Shown here one piece after another: positions 16,224 to 27,537 of a stretch of DNA of 64,000 nucleotides. Origin of the DNA: Pseudanabaena sp. PCC 6802 (GTDB lineage Bacteria; Cyanobacteriota; Cyanobacteriia; Pseudanabaenales; Pseudanabaenaceae); the NCBI RefSeq assembly GCF_000332175.1, contig NZ_KB235910.1, positions 373,278-437,277 on the forward strand. Direction: 5' to 3'. Made by a program: the position numbers and the translations under genes. Every line of letters begins with the position of its first letter. Within the stretch, counting starts at the first letter, position 1. The notes under the pieces are model-generated. The model was not told where the DNA came from, did no database searches, and saw only the letters and a program-made list of their open reading frames with translations.

Positions 16224-17915
16224 TCAAATTCCATAAGGTCGTGGGTAGGGTTTAAGCAGTTTGGTGCATTTGTAGATATGAAAGACCTGCACTGGTTGAC
16301 CGCCACGTATGATATTCATTTCACCGATTTTTTCAACTGCTTGAAATAGGTTTTTATAGATCTCCAGTGCCTCGATTTTATCGTCAACTAGTCTGGGCAA
16401 TAGCTTTTGGACGAGGTCGTTTGCACCTAGCTCGGCTAGCTCGGCAAGGTTTTTACGATCGCTATATTTAAACAAGTCGCTGGTTACATATAGGGCATTC
16501 TTACTCACCCAATCTGAGGCGGACGACCAGTAGGCAAAACCGCGCAGGTCGGTGTCGAATGTGGTGAGTGGTTTATGGAAGGGGGCGATCGCCATGGCAA
16601 TCTGTCCGGCGAGGAAGAAATTATTGCTGAAAACAAAATCGGTATTGGCGATCGCAGTGGCAAGTGACGATTGATTTTTAAAAGCTTGACGGAGTTGCTG
16701 GATATCGATTAGTTGGGTGGAGGGATCGTCTTTGGCTGGCCAGAAGCCCCCGGCAATGGCGTAGTCGCCACCTTTCTGGACGATGCCATTGGTGACATGT
16801 AGCAGTGCCAGACTGAGTAAGATCGCGATGGTCATGCCAGAACCCCACACCCAGTTACGGATGCGATGGGGATATTTGGTTTGGATATTTGCCGCCCATT
16901 GTCCCAAAAGTAAAGTCGCGCCAAAAAATCCGGGCATGTGCCAACTGGGAAGGATTTGGCGATATCCACCCATCAGCGTAAATCCTAGGAATATGGGGAG
17001 CGATACGGATAGGATTAATATCTGTTTCTGGGCTTGAGAGCTTCTCAAGATCTGAGATTTCAGGTTGCTCAATATACGCCCGAGCGATCGCAGGCTTACC
17101 CACCAGATTGGAAAACCGAAGGTGGGAAAGAGATAGCCTACTGCGGCAAGGAAAGTAACTAGTAAGCCCTCAAAGTTATAGCCAGATTGGGGAACGGCTC
17201 GTACTGACTGGAACCGAAATGATGCCCAGTCGTGTTGCCAATTCCAGATCAGTATGGGCGAGATCGCGATCGCAAATAGAGCGATCGCAGCCAGCGTCCA
17301 GGGCGACCGCAACACTTTGCGGTGGGCGGGACTAACCAGGCAAAATAGAACTAAACCTAAACCTAAAATAAAGCCGTGGTATTTACCGAGGCAGGCAAGT
17401 CCTACCAGCAAACCAATCCCAGCGATGCGATAGGTGGGGCGATAGATAAAATCGCGATCGCCTGGATCTGAGGTGGTGGGTGGTGGGAAAAATTCATAGG
17501 CGGCGAGGCACAAACATGCCGACCAGAAAAACATCAAGGGAGTATCGGGTAAGGTGAGCGTGCCAAAGCCGACTTGAAAAAAGGGAATGGTGGTAGCGAT
17601 CGCCAGCGATAGAGTTGCAGTCTTCTGGGAAAATAATCTGGCACTGGTGAGGTAGAACAGAAACAACGTACCCGTGTAGAGCAATACTCCACCGAGGCGA
17701 ATCGAAAATTGCGACACATCGCCGCCAGTCAGCCAGATGCCAATGGCGGTGGTCAAAGCCACCAATGGCGGATGGTCGAAATAGCTCAAGCTGGGGTGGA
17801 GCGTGTAGACGTAGTAGTAGGCTTCGTCAAAGCCGGGTTGCAAAAAGCAGGCGATCGCGCCTCTAAATGCCAAACCCCATGCGAGTAAGGCAATGACCCA
17901 ACTATTTATTCTCAT
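16224..17915 (-). CDS. Glycosyltransferase family 39-like membrane protein
   Basis: A 563-residue multi-pass membrane protein with about 11-12 helices. The first loop has FDEAYYYVYTLHPSLSYFDHPPL, matching the acidic DE motif of the GT39/ArnT/PMT families that use lipid-linked sugars as donors; the motif is near residue 30. The C-terminal 200 residues are a soluble domain facing the periplasm. It probably moves a sugar onto lipid or protein. Its start overlaps the minE stop by four bases (ATGA), so it is co-translated with the Min system, an unusual partnership. Confidence 0.8.
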   Translation of the reverse strand: MRINSWVIALLAWGLAFRGAIACFLQPGFDEAYYYVYTLHPSLSYFDHPPLVALTTAIGIWLTGGDVSQFSIRLGGVLLYTGTLFLFYLTSARLFSQKTATLSLAIATTIPFFQVGFGTLTLPDTPLMFFWSACLCLAAYEFFPPPTTSDPGDRDFIYRPTYRIAGIGLLVGLACLGKYHGFILGLGLVLFCLVSPAHRKVLRSPWTLAAIALFAIAISPILIWNWQHDWASFRFQSVRAVPQSGYNFEGLLVTFLAAVGYLFPTFGFPIWWVSLRSLGRILSNLKSQILRSSQAQKQILILSVSLPIFLGFTLMGGYRQILPSWHMPGFFGATLLLGQWAANIQTKYPHRIRNWVWGSGMTIAILLSLALLHVTNGIVQKGGDYAIAGGFWPAKDDPSTQLIDIQQLRQAFKNQSSLATAIANTDFVFSNNFFLAGQIAMAIAPFHKPLTTFDTDLRGFAYWSSASDWVSKNALYVTSDLFKYSDRKNLAELAELGANDLVQKLLPRLVDDKIEALEIYKNLFQAVEKIGEMNIIRGGQPVQVFHIYKCTKLLKPYPRPYGI

Positions 17916-18289
17916 TCGGGTGGGGACTTGGGGGTGTCTGAACTATTAAGTTCGAGATCGCGATCCGGCTCTAGATCGGGTAGCTCAAAATCCGCTTCTG
18001 GGGCTTCTGGTAATGGTTCGTCATTGCGCTTGATCGCCTTAATGGGGAGGCTAGCAATTACCGCCGTCAGATCGCGATTGCTTTCCAGATTGATTTCGAT
18101 ATCTTCTTCTTCCAGTTCGACATATTTAGATACCACTTGCATAATTTCGCGGCGCAACTGCTCGAACATCTGGGGTGAGATGGCAGCGCGATCGTGCGCC
18201 AGAATAAACTTGAGGCGTTGTTTGGCCTTGGTACGGCTTGTAGCGTGGGCGCGACCAGCAAAAAGACGTTCGAGCAGCTCTGTAATCAT
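17912..18289 (-). CDS. minE: Cell division topological specificity factor MinE
   Basis: A 125-residue protein. The N-terminal part (LLERLFAGRAHATSRTKAKQRLKFILAHDRA) is the MinD-interacting and membrane-contact region, followed by the MinE dimer domain (LRREIMQVVSKYVELEEEDIEINLE). An extra acidic tail of about 30 residues follows (LPEAPEADFELPDLEPDRDLEL), longer than in E. coli. MinE releases MinD from the membrane and sets the mid-cell division site. It is third in minC-minD-minE, 8 bp after minD. Confidence 0.95.
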   Translation of the reverse strand: MITELLERLFAGRAHATSRTKAKQRLKFILAHDRAAISPQMFEQLRREIMQVVSKYVELEEEDIEINLESNRDLTAVIASLPIKAIKRNDEPLPEAPEADFELPDLEPDRDLELNSSDTPKSPPE

Positions 18290-18297
18290 GATTGACC

Positions 18298-19104
18298 TTA
18301 CTTGGAATTGCCACTGAGCCAGCGTTTTAGACGACTAATAAACGAGTCATCGATCGCATTGAAGTCGATAAAATCTACCGCCTGACCGTCCAAGCGCTGT
18401 GCAGTATTTTCATATGCCAAACCTGCGAGTGGCACCTTCTCAGCCAGAACTAAAGGTTCGCCTTTATTTGTCGAGACAATTACTTGCTCGTCTTCTGGAA
18501 TGACTCCCACAAGTTTAACCGACAAAACCTCCAGTACATCCTCAACGCTCATCATGTCGTTGGTTTTCACCATTGTCGGGCGCAGGCGATTGATGATTAG
18601 TTTGATGTCCTTGATGCGGTTAGCTTCCAGCAGACCGATGACGCGGTCGGCATCGCGCACGGCGGAGATTTCTGGAGTGGTGACGATAATTGCTTCCTTG
18701 GCACCGGCGATCGCATTTTGAAATCCCGTCTCAATCCCTGCCGGACAATCGATTAGAACGTAGTCAAAGTAACGACTCAAAACTTCAACCAATGCCTTCA
18801 TATGATTGGCGTTAATCGCAGTTTTGTTACGGGTCTGTGGTGCCGCCAGGAGGGAAAGGTTGGGCTGTCGCTTATCCTTAACCAGTGCCTGATCCAGCTT
18901 GCACTCTCGCGCAATTACTTCCAAGGCTGTATAGACGACGCGATTTTCTAAACCCAGGAGTAAGTCGAGGTTGCGCAAGCCAAAGTCAGCATCGACCAAA
19001 ACCACCTTGCGACCAATGCGAGCCAGAGCCATACCCAGGTTGGCGGTAGAAGTGGTTTTGCCTACTCCCCCCTTACCGGAGGTCACAACAATGATACGAC
19101 TCAT
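18298..19104 (-). CDS. minD: Septum site-determining ATPase MinD
   Basis: A 268-residue deviant Walker ATPase. The P-loop GKGGVGKTT at residues 10-18 has the signature lysine, and DADFGLRNLDLLLG and DCPAGIE follow. The C-terminal amphipathic helix (FISRLKRWLSG) binds the membrane. MinD recruits MinC to the pole and is released by MinE. The start overlaps the minC stop by four bases. Length and motifs are typical. Confidence 0.97.
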   Translation of the reverse strand: MSRIIVVTSGKGGVGKTTSTANLGMALARIGRKVVLVDADFGLRNLDLLLGLENRVVYTALEVIARECKLDQALVKDKRQPNLSLLAAPQTRNKTAINANHMKALVEVLSRYFDYVLIDCPAGIETGFQNAIAGAKEAIIVTTPEISAVRDADRVIGLLEANRIKDIKLIINRLRPTMVKTNDMMSVEDVLEVLSVKLVGVIPEDEQVIVSTNKGEPLVLAEKVPLAGLAYENTAQRLDGQAVDFIDFNAIDDSFISRLKRWLSGNSK

Positions 19105-20024
19105 GATTGGGAATGTCTCATAGAAGAAAAATAGTCAGCCGCCGATACGATACAAATGCTAGGCGTGCCAGACATATTAACATAGGCAACTTCAGGCAGG
19201 TACTGAGTGCTGGGTGGTTCGACGCGAGCCACCAGATCGCCAATCCGCAGTTGGGTTGCCTCCAGGTGCAGTGCCAGGATCCTGGCTTGCTTGTTACCAT
19301 TGGCTCCGGCATGGGCTACACCTTTCAGCTTGCCCCATACGAGAATATCACCATCGGCAATCACTTCGCCGCCAGCATTAACGTCGCCGAACACGATCGC
19401 GCTACCTGGGTGGCGGATCTCTGTCCCGGAGCGTACAGTCATTTTGACATACAAGGGTTCCGCGATCGCACTGGCGGCCTGGATTAGATCGTTGGCAACT
19501 CGACCCTGTTCTACGGATAAACCCATCGTGGCGGCAGCGATCGCGGTCTGCCGCCGTAGAGTAATGACGCAGTGCAAAACCAGTTGCTGCGTTTGCAGGG
19601 CAGTGGCGATCTCGTGCAATTGTCCGGCATCGAGCAGGCGATCGCCACCCTGTAAATACACTAAAGTACCGGGCGACCAAAAGCGATCGGAACCGTTCAG
19701 GCATTGTTGCAACTGCTCCAGGACATCCGACCAGGTAATACCGTTATGCTCGGAGCCATCTTCAGCTTTGACGATCTGCTCGTCTGGCAGGAGTAGCATC
19801 AGCTTGCCATCGATCGCCTGCAATCTGACCTTGAGGATTTTTGTGCTGGCCAGAGTTGTGGTTGGGGAGGAAGCCTCGGGTTTCTTTTGGGCTGCTGCAT
19901 TTTCTGGGCGATCGGCAGCAATTTCATCGGGTATGTCAACAGTCAAAAAGCCCTCCTCAGCCAGGGATTTAGGTAAGGGGGGAGGACTTTTTGTTTCTAC
20001 AGGTTTTGACTCTTCTACACTCAT
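19101..20024 (-). CDS. minC: Septum site-determining protein MinC
   Basis: A 307-residue FtsZ assembly inhibitor. The C-terminal beta-helix domain (about residues 190-295) is clear: RSGTEIRHPGSAIVFGDVNAGGEVIADGDILVWGKLKGVAHAG. The N-terminal domain that touches FtsZ is at about 60-170. The first 55 residues are polar and Pro-rich, an extension usual in cyanobacteria. It heads the minCDE operon and is divergent from the WGR gene at 20196, with a 170-bp gap that must hold both promoters. Confidence 0.93.
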   Translation of the reverse strand: MSVEESKPVETKSPPPLPKSLAEEGFLTVDIPDEIAADRPENAAAQKKPEASSPTTTLASTKILKVRLQAIDGKLMLLLPDEQIVKAEDGSEHNGITWSDVLEQLQQCLNGSDRFWSPGTLVYLQGGDRLLDAGQLHEIATALQTQQLVLHCVITLRRQTAIAAATMGLSVEQGRVANDLIQAASAIAEPLYVKMTVRSGTEIRHPGSAIVFGDVNAGGEVIADGDILVWGKLKGVAHAGANGNKQARILALHLEATQLRIGDLVARVEPPSTQYLPEVAYVNMSGTPSICIVSAADYFSSMRHSQS

Positions 20025-20195
20025 ACAGGCTTTGAGCTACTGGCCATTGGTGGTTAGCCTAGATTACACGACTTAGGAGGTTGGCGATCGAAAATCAGGT
20101 CTGAAAATAACCTTCCCAGCAGTGCTTCATAAACTATGATTTTCGGGAATCATAAGCTGTATTGGCTCAACGCACGATCTCACTACCCATAAACC

Positions 20196-21671
20196 ATGAC
20201 TGGCGAAGTAACCTATTTAGAATTTTCTGATGCAGGCAGCAATAGCCAAAAGTTTTACGAAGTATCTGTAGCCGCACAAACTCTGACTGTCCGGTTTGGC
20301 CGAGTTCATACCCAGGGCACGACCCAAACAAAAACTTACCCTACTTTTGAGCAAGCTCAAGCGGAGGCTCGTAAACGCATTCGCGAGAAGCAACGCAAGG
20401 GTTACCAAATCCGGTCAACTGTGGCTAAGGCAGTTACACCAGCCCACTCAGAAGCACCCAATTCGCAACCAGCCTTACCTGTTGTGTCAGGCGATCGCCT
20501 TCCTTCTGTCAGTAGCCCCGAGCCAATTTCACCCGAGCGAGCGCCAATCCTCTGGCGATTTGATTCCGGCTCCAGCACCTTCGGCTTAGCTGTCGAATCA
20601 GAACATTGTTGGTTGGGCAATGAAAAAGGCCAGGTCTTCAAGCTCGATCGCCAGGGGCAAATCTTGCAGCAGTATCAGCTCCCAGATGCGGTTAAATGTA
20701 TCGTCACTGATGATATCTGGATCTATGCTGGCTGCGACAATGGCAATGTCTATGACTTGACGGGCAAATTTCCCTATCTTGCCTATGAATTAGAAAAGGG
20801 TGTCGATATTTTCTGGCTGGCGATTTATGACGGTATGCTGGGGGTTTCCGATGCCAATGGCGGCATCACCAAAACCGACCCCGAAGGAGAAATTCTTTGG
20901 ACGAGGTTGAGCAGTGGCAAAATGGGCTGGATGTTGTGTTGTGATGCTCAGGGGTTCTATCACGGTCACAGTAAAGGAGTGACTGGGTACGACTTCTCGA
21001 CCGGTCGCCAAATCTGGCACCAACCGACGCATGGCAAGGTGCTGTTTGGCTGCCAGAGTGGCGATCACCTCTATGTTGCCACCAGTGGCAAGCAAATCCA
21101 AAGCTTTAGTACGGATGGTACGCTCCTGGAAAGCTATCCCTGCGGTGCATCCGTTTATGCCTGCACTACCGACAGCCAGGGACAGTATCTCTATGCTTCG
21201 GATAGTTCGGCTTTTATCTACTGTTTTAGCCAGCAAGGACAGTTGCTTTGGAAAGTTTCGACTGGCTGTGGTTCTGCCCTGTCGATACAGTGGTTTGACG
21301 ATCGGCTTTACATTGTGACAAATCAAGGTGTAATGGCTTGTCTGGATATCAGTACGACGGCACTGCAAAGCGCTCGGAATGGGAATTTACCCCTGACCGC
21401 GAGCGTTACCCATCCTGCCAGCCTTCCCACCCAAACAGCAACGACCTTAGAGATCGCGTCTGAGCCAACCCAGGGGGTAGTTTTGGAATGTTTCCGAGAA
21501 GGTCAAAAATTACGGGTACGCGCTGTTTCAGAGGGATATTGTCAAGACTGGATGGTGCAATTTCCGCGAGATATCCGTCGAGAGGGCGATCGCTATTGGG
21601 TAGAAGCCTTAAAAGAAGCCAAACAGGGAGGATATTACCGCACCTACGGTGAAATTAAACGTTTGGGTTGA
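20196..21671 (+). CDS. WGR-domain beta-propeller protein
   Basis: A 491-residue protein. Residues 1-75 form a WGR domain (KFYEVSVAAQTLTVRFGRVHTQGTTQTKTYPTFEQAQAEARKRIREKQRKGY), a fold found in poly(ADP-ribose) polymerases and in MolR-type bacterial proteins. About 120-405 is a beta-propeller of PQQ-like repeats (WRFDSGSSTFGLAV, GNVYDLTGKFPYL, GLLESYPCG-like blades). The last 60 residues (LRVRAVSEGYCQDWMVQFPRDIR) form a separate conserved-looking domain. No signal peptide is seen, so it is cytoplasmic. The partner gene follows 12 bp downstream and shares the propeller. Function unknown; a ligand or nucleic-acid sensor is possible. Confidence 0.75.
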   Translation: MTGEVTYLEFSDAGSNSQKFYEVSVAAQTLTVRFGRVHTQGTTQTKTYPTFEQAQAEARKRIREKQRKGYQIRSTVAKAVTPAHSEAPNSQPALPVVSGDRLPSVSSPEPISPERAPILWRFDSGSSTFGLAVESEHCWLGNEKGQVFKLDRQGQILQQYQLPDAVKCIVTDDIWIYAGCDNGNVYDLTGKFPYLAYELEKGVDIFWLAIYDGMLGVSDANGGITKTDPEGEILWTRLSSGKMGWMLCCDAQGFYHGHSKGVTGYDFSTGRQIWHQPTHGKVLFGCQSGDHLYVATSGKQIQSFSTDGTLLESYPCGASVYACTTDSQGQYLYASDSSAFIYCFSQQGQLLWKVSTGCGSALSIQWFDDRLYIVTNQGVMACLDISTTALQSARNGNLPLTASVTHPASLPTQTATTLEIASEPTQGVVLECFREGQKLRVRAVSEGYCQDWMVQFPRDIRREGDRYWVEALKEAKQGGYYRTYGEIKRLG

Positions 21672-21683
21672 GGTTAACTACTC

Positions 21684-22925
21684 ATGAGTGAAGAACGATA
21701 CTATTTACATCGGGATGGAAAGGGACGTTTTCTGCTCCAAAGCGCGACAACAGGAGTTGTAGACGGCTTTTTATTCCCAGCTATGCCTGGAGAAAGTGCC
21801 CGTGCCTTTTCCTACGATTACGGTTCGGTTGAGTATCCCGATCGCCTGATAAATCTGGCTGACTTTCCCGAACTGGCAGACATGCCATTCTTCACCATAG
21901 AATCCTGCGCCCATTATCAATTAAGTAATTATTTCCAGCAGACAGAATCTCAATCCTTATGGCCTCTGTTAGGCAGTTTTGCGAGATTTGCAGGCTTTAG
22001 TCTCGATCCCGATCGCGGTTCTCCTCCCACACAGAAGCGTACCAACCAGATTGTTTGGCAATACAAAGTTCCTAATCCCAAAGGGAGCTGGACGATTCCC
22101 ATTTTAGATTTGTGGGTGAGCGAGCAGGGCTGTTGGTTCTGCACGAGGGAAGGAGAGGTTTTGGTAATTAATCATCAAGGCGAGCCGATCCAGCAATATG
22201 CCTTGCCCAAACTGACTCGTTGTTTGGCAGGATGCGAAGACGCTCCCTACGTCAGTTGCGACGATGGCAATCTCTACGACCTGACGGCTAAATTGCCCCA
22301 AGCCATTTATGCAATGCGATCGGCCAATAATTACAGTTACGCATATCAAATCCTGGCAGTCGAACAAACCCCTCATGCCTTGTCGATCGCGGATGCCTAC
22401 GGTCACCTCCAGGTCTTAAATACCGATCTAGAGCTACAGTGGCAGCAGCACCGAGCCGACTACTGGCAAAGCTGGTTTCTGCGTAGCGATCCGGAGACCG
22501 TTTATCTCGGACACTCTCGCGGGGTGAGTGCCTATAATCTCAAAAGCGGTCAGGAGCAACGGATGCACCCGCTAGCCGCACCCGTCCTGTGTGGCGATTT
22601 GACCCAAACAGAAATAATTGTTGGCTGTAGCGATCGCAACATTTACGGATTGCAGAAAACAGCAGATTCGCAAACTGGCGAGACAAGGATGAGAACAATT
22701 TATACCTGTACTGGAATGCCCTACGTACTGACGCTGTCGGCAGACCAGCACTCGTTTTTTGTCGGGGATTACACGGGTAAGATCGAGCAACTCGACCTGA
22801 ACGGCAACCTCAAGACATCTATCCAACTGCAAGCAGGAGCGATCGCCGCTTTAAAAGTTTGGGGCGATCGCTTGTATGCCACTACGAGTCAAGGCGTTTT
22901 AATTTGCCTGGAGCGATTGGCATGA
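21684..22925 (+). CDS. Beta-propeller protein paired with the WGR protein
   Basis: A 413-residue cytoplasmic protein with the same propeller repeat style as its upstream neighbour, including near-copies of the same blades (CDDGNLYDLTAKLPQAIYA against CDNGNVYDLTGKFPYLAYE; LGHSRGVSAYNLKSGQE against HGHSKGVTGYDFSTGRQ). It lacks a WGR domain; residues 1-110 are a different N-terminal domain. The pair looks like the result of a duplication that kept both genes adjacent. No function is assigned. Confidence 0.7.
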   Translation: MSEERYYLHRDGKGRFLLQSATTGVVDGFLFPAMPGESARAFSYDYGSVEYPDRLINLADFPELADMPFFTIESCAHYQLSNYFQQTESQSLWPLLGSFARFAGFSLDPDRGSPPTQKRTNQIVWQYKVPNPKGSWTIPILDLWVSEQGCWFCTREGEVLVINHQGEPIQQYALPKLTRCLAGCEDAPYVSCDDGNLYDLTAKLPQAIYAMRSANNYSYAYQILAVEQTPHALSIADAYGHLQVLNTDLELQWQQHRADYWQSWFLRSDPETVYLGHSRGVSAYNLKSGQEQRMHPLAAPVLCGDLTQTEIIVGCSDRNIYGLQKTADSQTGETRMRTIYTCTGMPYVLTLSADQHSFFVGDYTGKIEQLDLNGNLKTSIQLQAGAIAALKVWGDRLYATTSQGVLICLERLA

Positions 22926-23012
22926 GCCATTGATTGTAGGAGCGCTGCGCGAATTTCCTGCAAATAACGCTGTGCGATGCAACGCTTATTGCTTAAGAAA
23001 TTTATAACGACT

Positions 23013-23765
23013 TTAGCTTGTTGGTGCGATTACCTTAACCTTTTGGGAAAAGTCATTATTAAAAAATGTCCCTTTACCATCAAGGTTGTTGACACACCAA
23101 GGCAACAATTTGCCTTGAAAACTGGAACTGGGTTTATGAACACTAACTTGACCGTTAGGCAGTGCTCGATTGATATATGCATCGACTAGTAGCTGGCATT
23201 GTGTTTGGGTAAGATTTGCATCAGCCACATTTATTTGAATTCGATTGCCTTTACTGCCTAGTGAAGAAGGGATTACTTGATGAGGAGGTAGAGCAGCAGT
23301 TGGGGTTGAGATGGTTGGAATGGGTTTGTTAGGCTGGCGTGATTGGTATGGGGTGGCTACAATATCCTGTTGTGGTTGTTTCCCTACAATGGCACGTTGT
23401 TCCTCTTCGGCCAGATTGCGTGTATCAATCACTAAGCGCCCCAAATAGCCACCCCCCAAGATAACGAATATTCCAACTAGCAGAATTGTTATTGCCACAT
23501 TGTCGCTTCTACTCACATTCTTTTGTTTGAAGTTTTGCTGTTCTTTCTGTTTTTCATCTCCCAGACTAGCTTTACCTGCTGGAGTAATGCTCCAAATCCA
23601 ACAAAAGGGTGAGCTCGCCAGCAAAATCAATAGACTGCCAAAAAGCTTTGAGAAAAGACCAGCACCAGTCCAAAATTGTACGATCGCAGCAATAAAAAAA
23701 ACTGTAGCGATACCAAAGCAGACCCAGCCGATAAAGTTAGCAATTCTGATGGGCAGTTTTTTCAT
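23013..23765 (-). CDS. Membrane protein with periplasmic C-terminal domain
   Basis: A 250-residue protein. Two membrane helices lie near residues 8-30 and 38-60 and a third near 92-112, followed by a Pro/Thr/Gln-rich linker and a C-terminal soluble domain from about residue 170 (NRIQINVADANLTQTQCQLLVDAYINRALPNGQVSVHKP) with two Cys. Similar domains end several cyanobacterial proteins of unknown role. No enzyme motif is seen. It lies alone between the WGR pair and clpC. Confidence 0.55.
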   Translation of the reverse strand: MKKLPIRIANFIGWVCFGIATVFFIAAIVQFWTGAGLFSKLFGSLLILLASSPFCWIWSITPAGKASLGDEKQKEQQNFKQKNVSRSDNVAITILLVGIFVILGGGYLGRLVIDTRNLAEEEQRAIVGKQPQQDIVATPYQSRQPNKPIPTISTPTAALPPHQVIPSSLGSKGNRIQINVADANLTQTQCQLLVDAYINRALPNGQVSVHKPSSSFQGKLLPWCVNNLDGKGTFFNNDFSQKVKVIAPTS

Positions 23766-23817
23766 ACAAGCTGTTAGTTTTTTGAGCTAATAGCCATCAA
23801 CAATTAACTGGATTCAG

Positions 23818-23838
23818 AGGGTGGGCATTGCCCACCCT
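23818..23838. terminator. Hairpin downstream of clpC
   Basis: AGGGTGGGC-ATT-GCCCACCCT is a perfect 9-bp stem with a 3-base loop, 45 bp past the clpC stop. No long T run follows on the clpC strand, so it is either a weak terminator or a copy of a short palindromic repeat. A nearly identical stem occurs downstream of hoxH at 62789. Confidence 0.4.
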
Positions 23839-23882
23839 ACTTATGGTCTTTTATCGGCAGATTGCTGATTAGCGATCGCGTT

Positions 23883-26369
<2,487 letters not shown>

Positions 26370-26670
26370 GGCGTGTGTCCCACTAATCGCTGCGTTCTGG
26401 TTAGTGTTAATACTAACATAGGGGTAATGTATTTAACGCAGTTCGGATATCACGTCATTCTGGAGGAATAGTCGCCTTTATGGGCTTATAGAGGGTGCTG
26501 GGCGCGATCGCAATAACCGAAATTAAATAGTTCAGAGCGAACTATTTCTACTAGGCAGAAATACATGGTTCTAGATTAACCTTACTGATTCTTGGAACCT
26601 TCACCCCTATCTATCTCCCTGAGTTGAGAGGGGAATAGAACCAGAGTGGGGACTGTGCTTCTACGATCCC
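26370..26670. other. Intergenic region, no gene seen
   Basis: About 300 bp between clpC and the nuclease-like gene. It must carry the clpC promoter. AGTTCAGAGCGAACT at 26530-26544 is a short palindrome (AGTTC/GAACT arms) in this stretch. Nothing else is recognised. Confidence 0.4.
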
Positions 26671-27312
26671 TTAGTACAGAGCTAATTCTCCCAGCTTTTT
26701 CAAAATACTTAAAACCTGATACAGATCGTTGCCATGTCTAATCAGGGTAAACAAGTCAGACAAGGCGTATTGCGCTACTTCATGTTTTGCCAGCTTTGCA
26801 AAGATAAATTCGCTGCCATTAGTGACCAAACCAAATACGGGCTGCCCCACGTGTAGATTAGACATCATGTAAGTCAGGGTTTGCGGTATCGCTAAAGTTG
26901 CTGAATAGCCAGCTTTTTTAGACTCAATTACAACTACCCAAATCTGCTTGTGCCTGAGATGGTTGCTGACAACTAAAACGTCAATTCTGCCTTTGATAGT
27001 TTCGTCTTCGTCTGAAACGTCGATTTCGATTTGAGTTTCAGTTTCTATGTAAAAGGGAGCGTGATAAAAACCTGCCAAGTCAAGTAATGGCGATAGAACC
27101 ACCATTTTGATCGCATCTTCTAGCATGGGGCGCTTAACTAGATACAGGTAGTTAGCTTTAACTTTGTCCAGTATCTGTTTTTCTGTCGAAGTAACTTCGG
27201 GTAAATCCTCAAGCCACTCTTGAAAGAAGCGATCGTCTTCTATGGAGATTAAGTTGAATTTTCGCTCTACATCAAATAGCGTTAAATTATTAGCCTGAAT
27301 TGTTTGAATCAT
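26671..27312 (-). CDS. HsdR-N/PD-(D/E)XK nuclease-like protein
   Basis: A 213-residue solitary protein similar to the N-terminal nuclease domain of type I restriction subunits. The likely active site is D in IKGRIDVLVV near 115 and E-x-K in VVVIESKKAGY near 133. No helicase, specificity or methyltransferase gene lies nearby. Stand-alone proteins of this kind are common in cyanobacteria and their role is not settled. The start (MIQTIQANNLTLFDVERKFN) is the only good ATG. Confidence 0.7.
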   Translation of the reverse strand: MIQTIQANNLTLFDVERKFNLISIEDDRFFQEWLEDLPEVTSTEKQILDKVKANYLYLVKRPMLEDAIKMVVLSPLLDLAGFYHAPFYIETETQIEIDVSDEDETIKGRIDVLVVSNHLRHKQIWVVVIESKKAGYSATLAIPQTLTYMMSNLHVGQPVFGLVTNGSEFIFAKLAKHEVAQYALSDLFTLIRHGNDLYQVLSILKKLGELALY

Positions 27313-27334
27313 TGAGGGGTTCTCCTTGGTGGTT

Positions 27335-27447
27335 TATAGCGGTTTTCAGATGAAAACGAGAAGGGGGTTTGGGGGCGTTGCCCCCAAGAAGGGGTGGAAC
27401 CCCTTCACCCCATAAACTAACCCCTTTCTCAATTGCAAAGCGCTATA
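27335..27447 (+). repeat. Palindromic repeat type I (TATAGC ends)
   Basis: A 113-bp unit starting TATAGCGGTTTTCAG and ending GCGCTATA. Inside are two hairpins, GGGGGCGTTGCCCCC and AAGGGGTGGAACCCCTT. Four other copies lie at 43173, 45651, 48520 and 63081. The terminal inverted repeats and the TA at each end suggest a small non-autonomous transposable unit. Confidence 0.75.
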
Positions 27448-27537
27448 CTTATGCTGTCATGATTTCTCTCTCATTGACTGACAAAAGTCTCAAGAAGCCC
27501 AGTTTGTGGTACGGGCGGATTTTGTCTAGCCATTCGT

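Noticed and set aside
19207-20076. 289-residue plus-strand frame over minC
   Set aside because: It lies wholly antisense to a clear minC and has no domain; it is a shadow frame.
27335-27447. Riboswitch or rho-independent terminator
   Set aside because: The same unit recurs at several unrelated sites and in both orientations, so it is a dispersed repeat.
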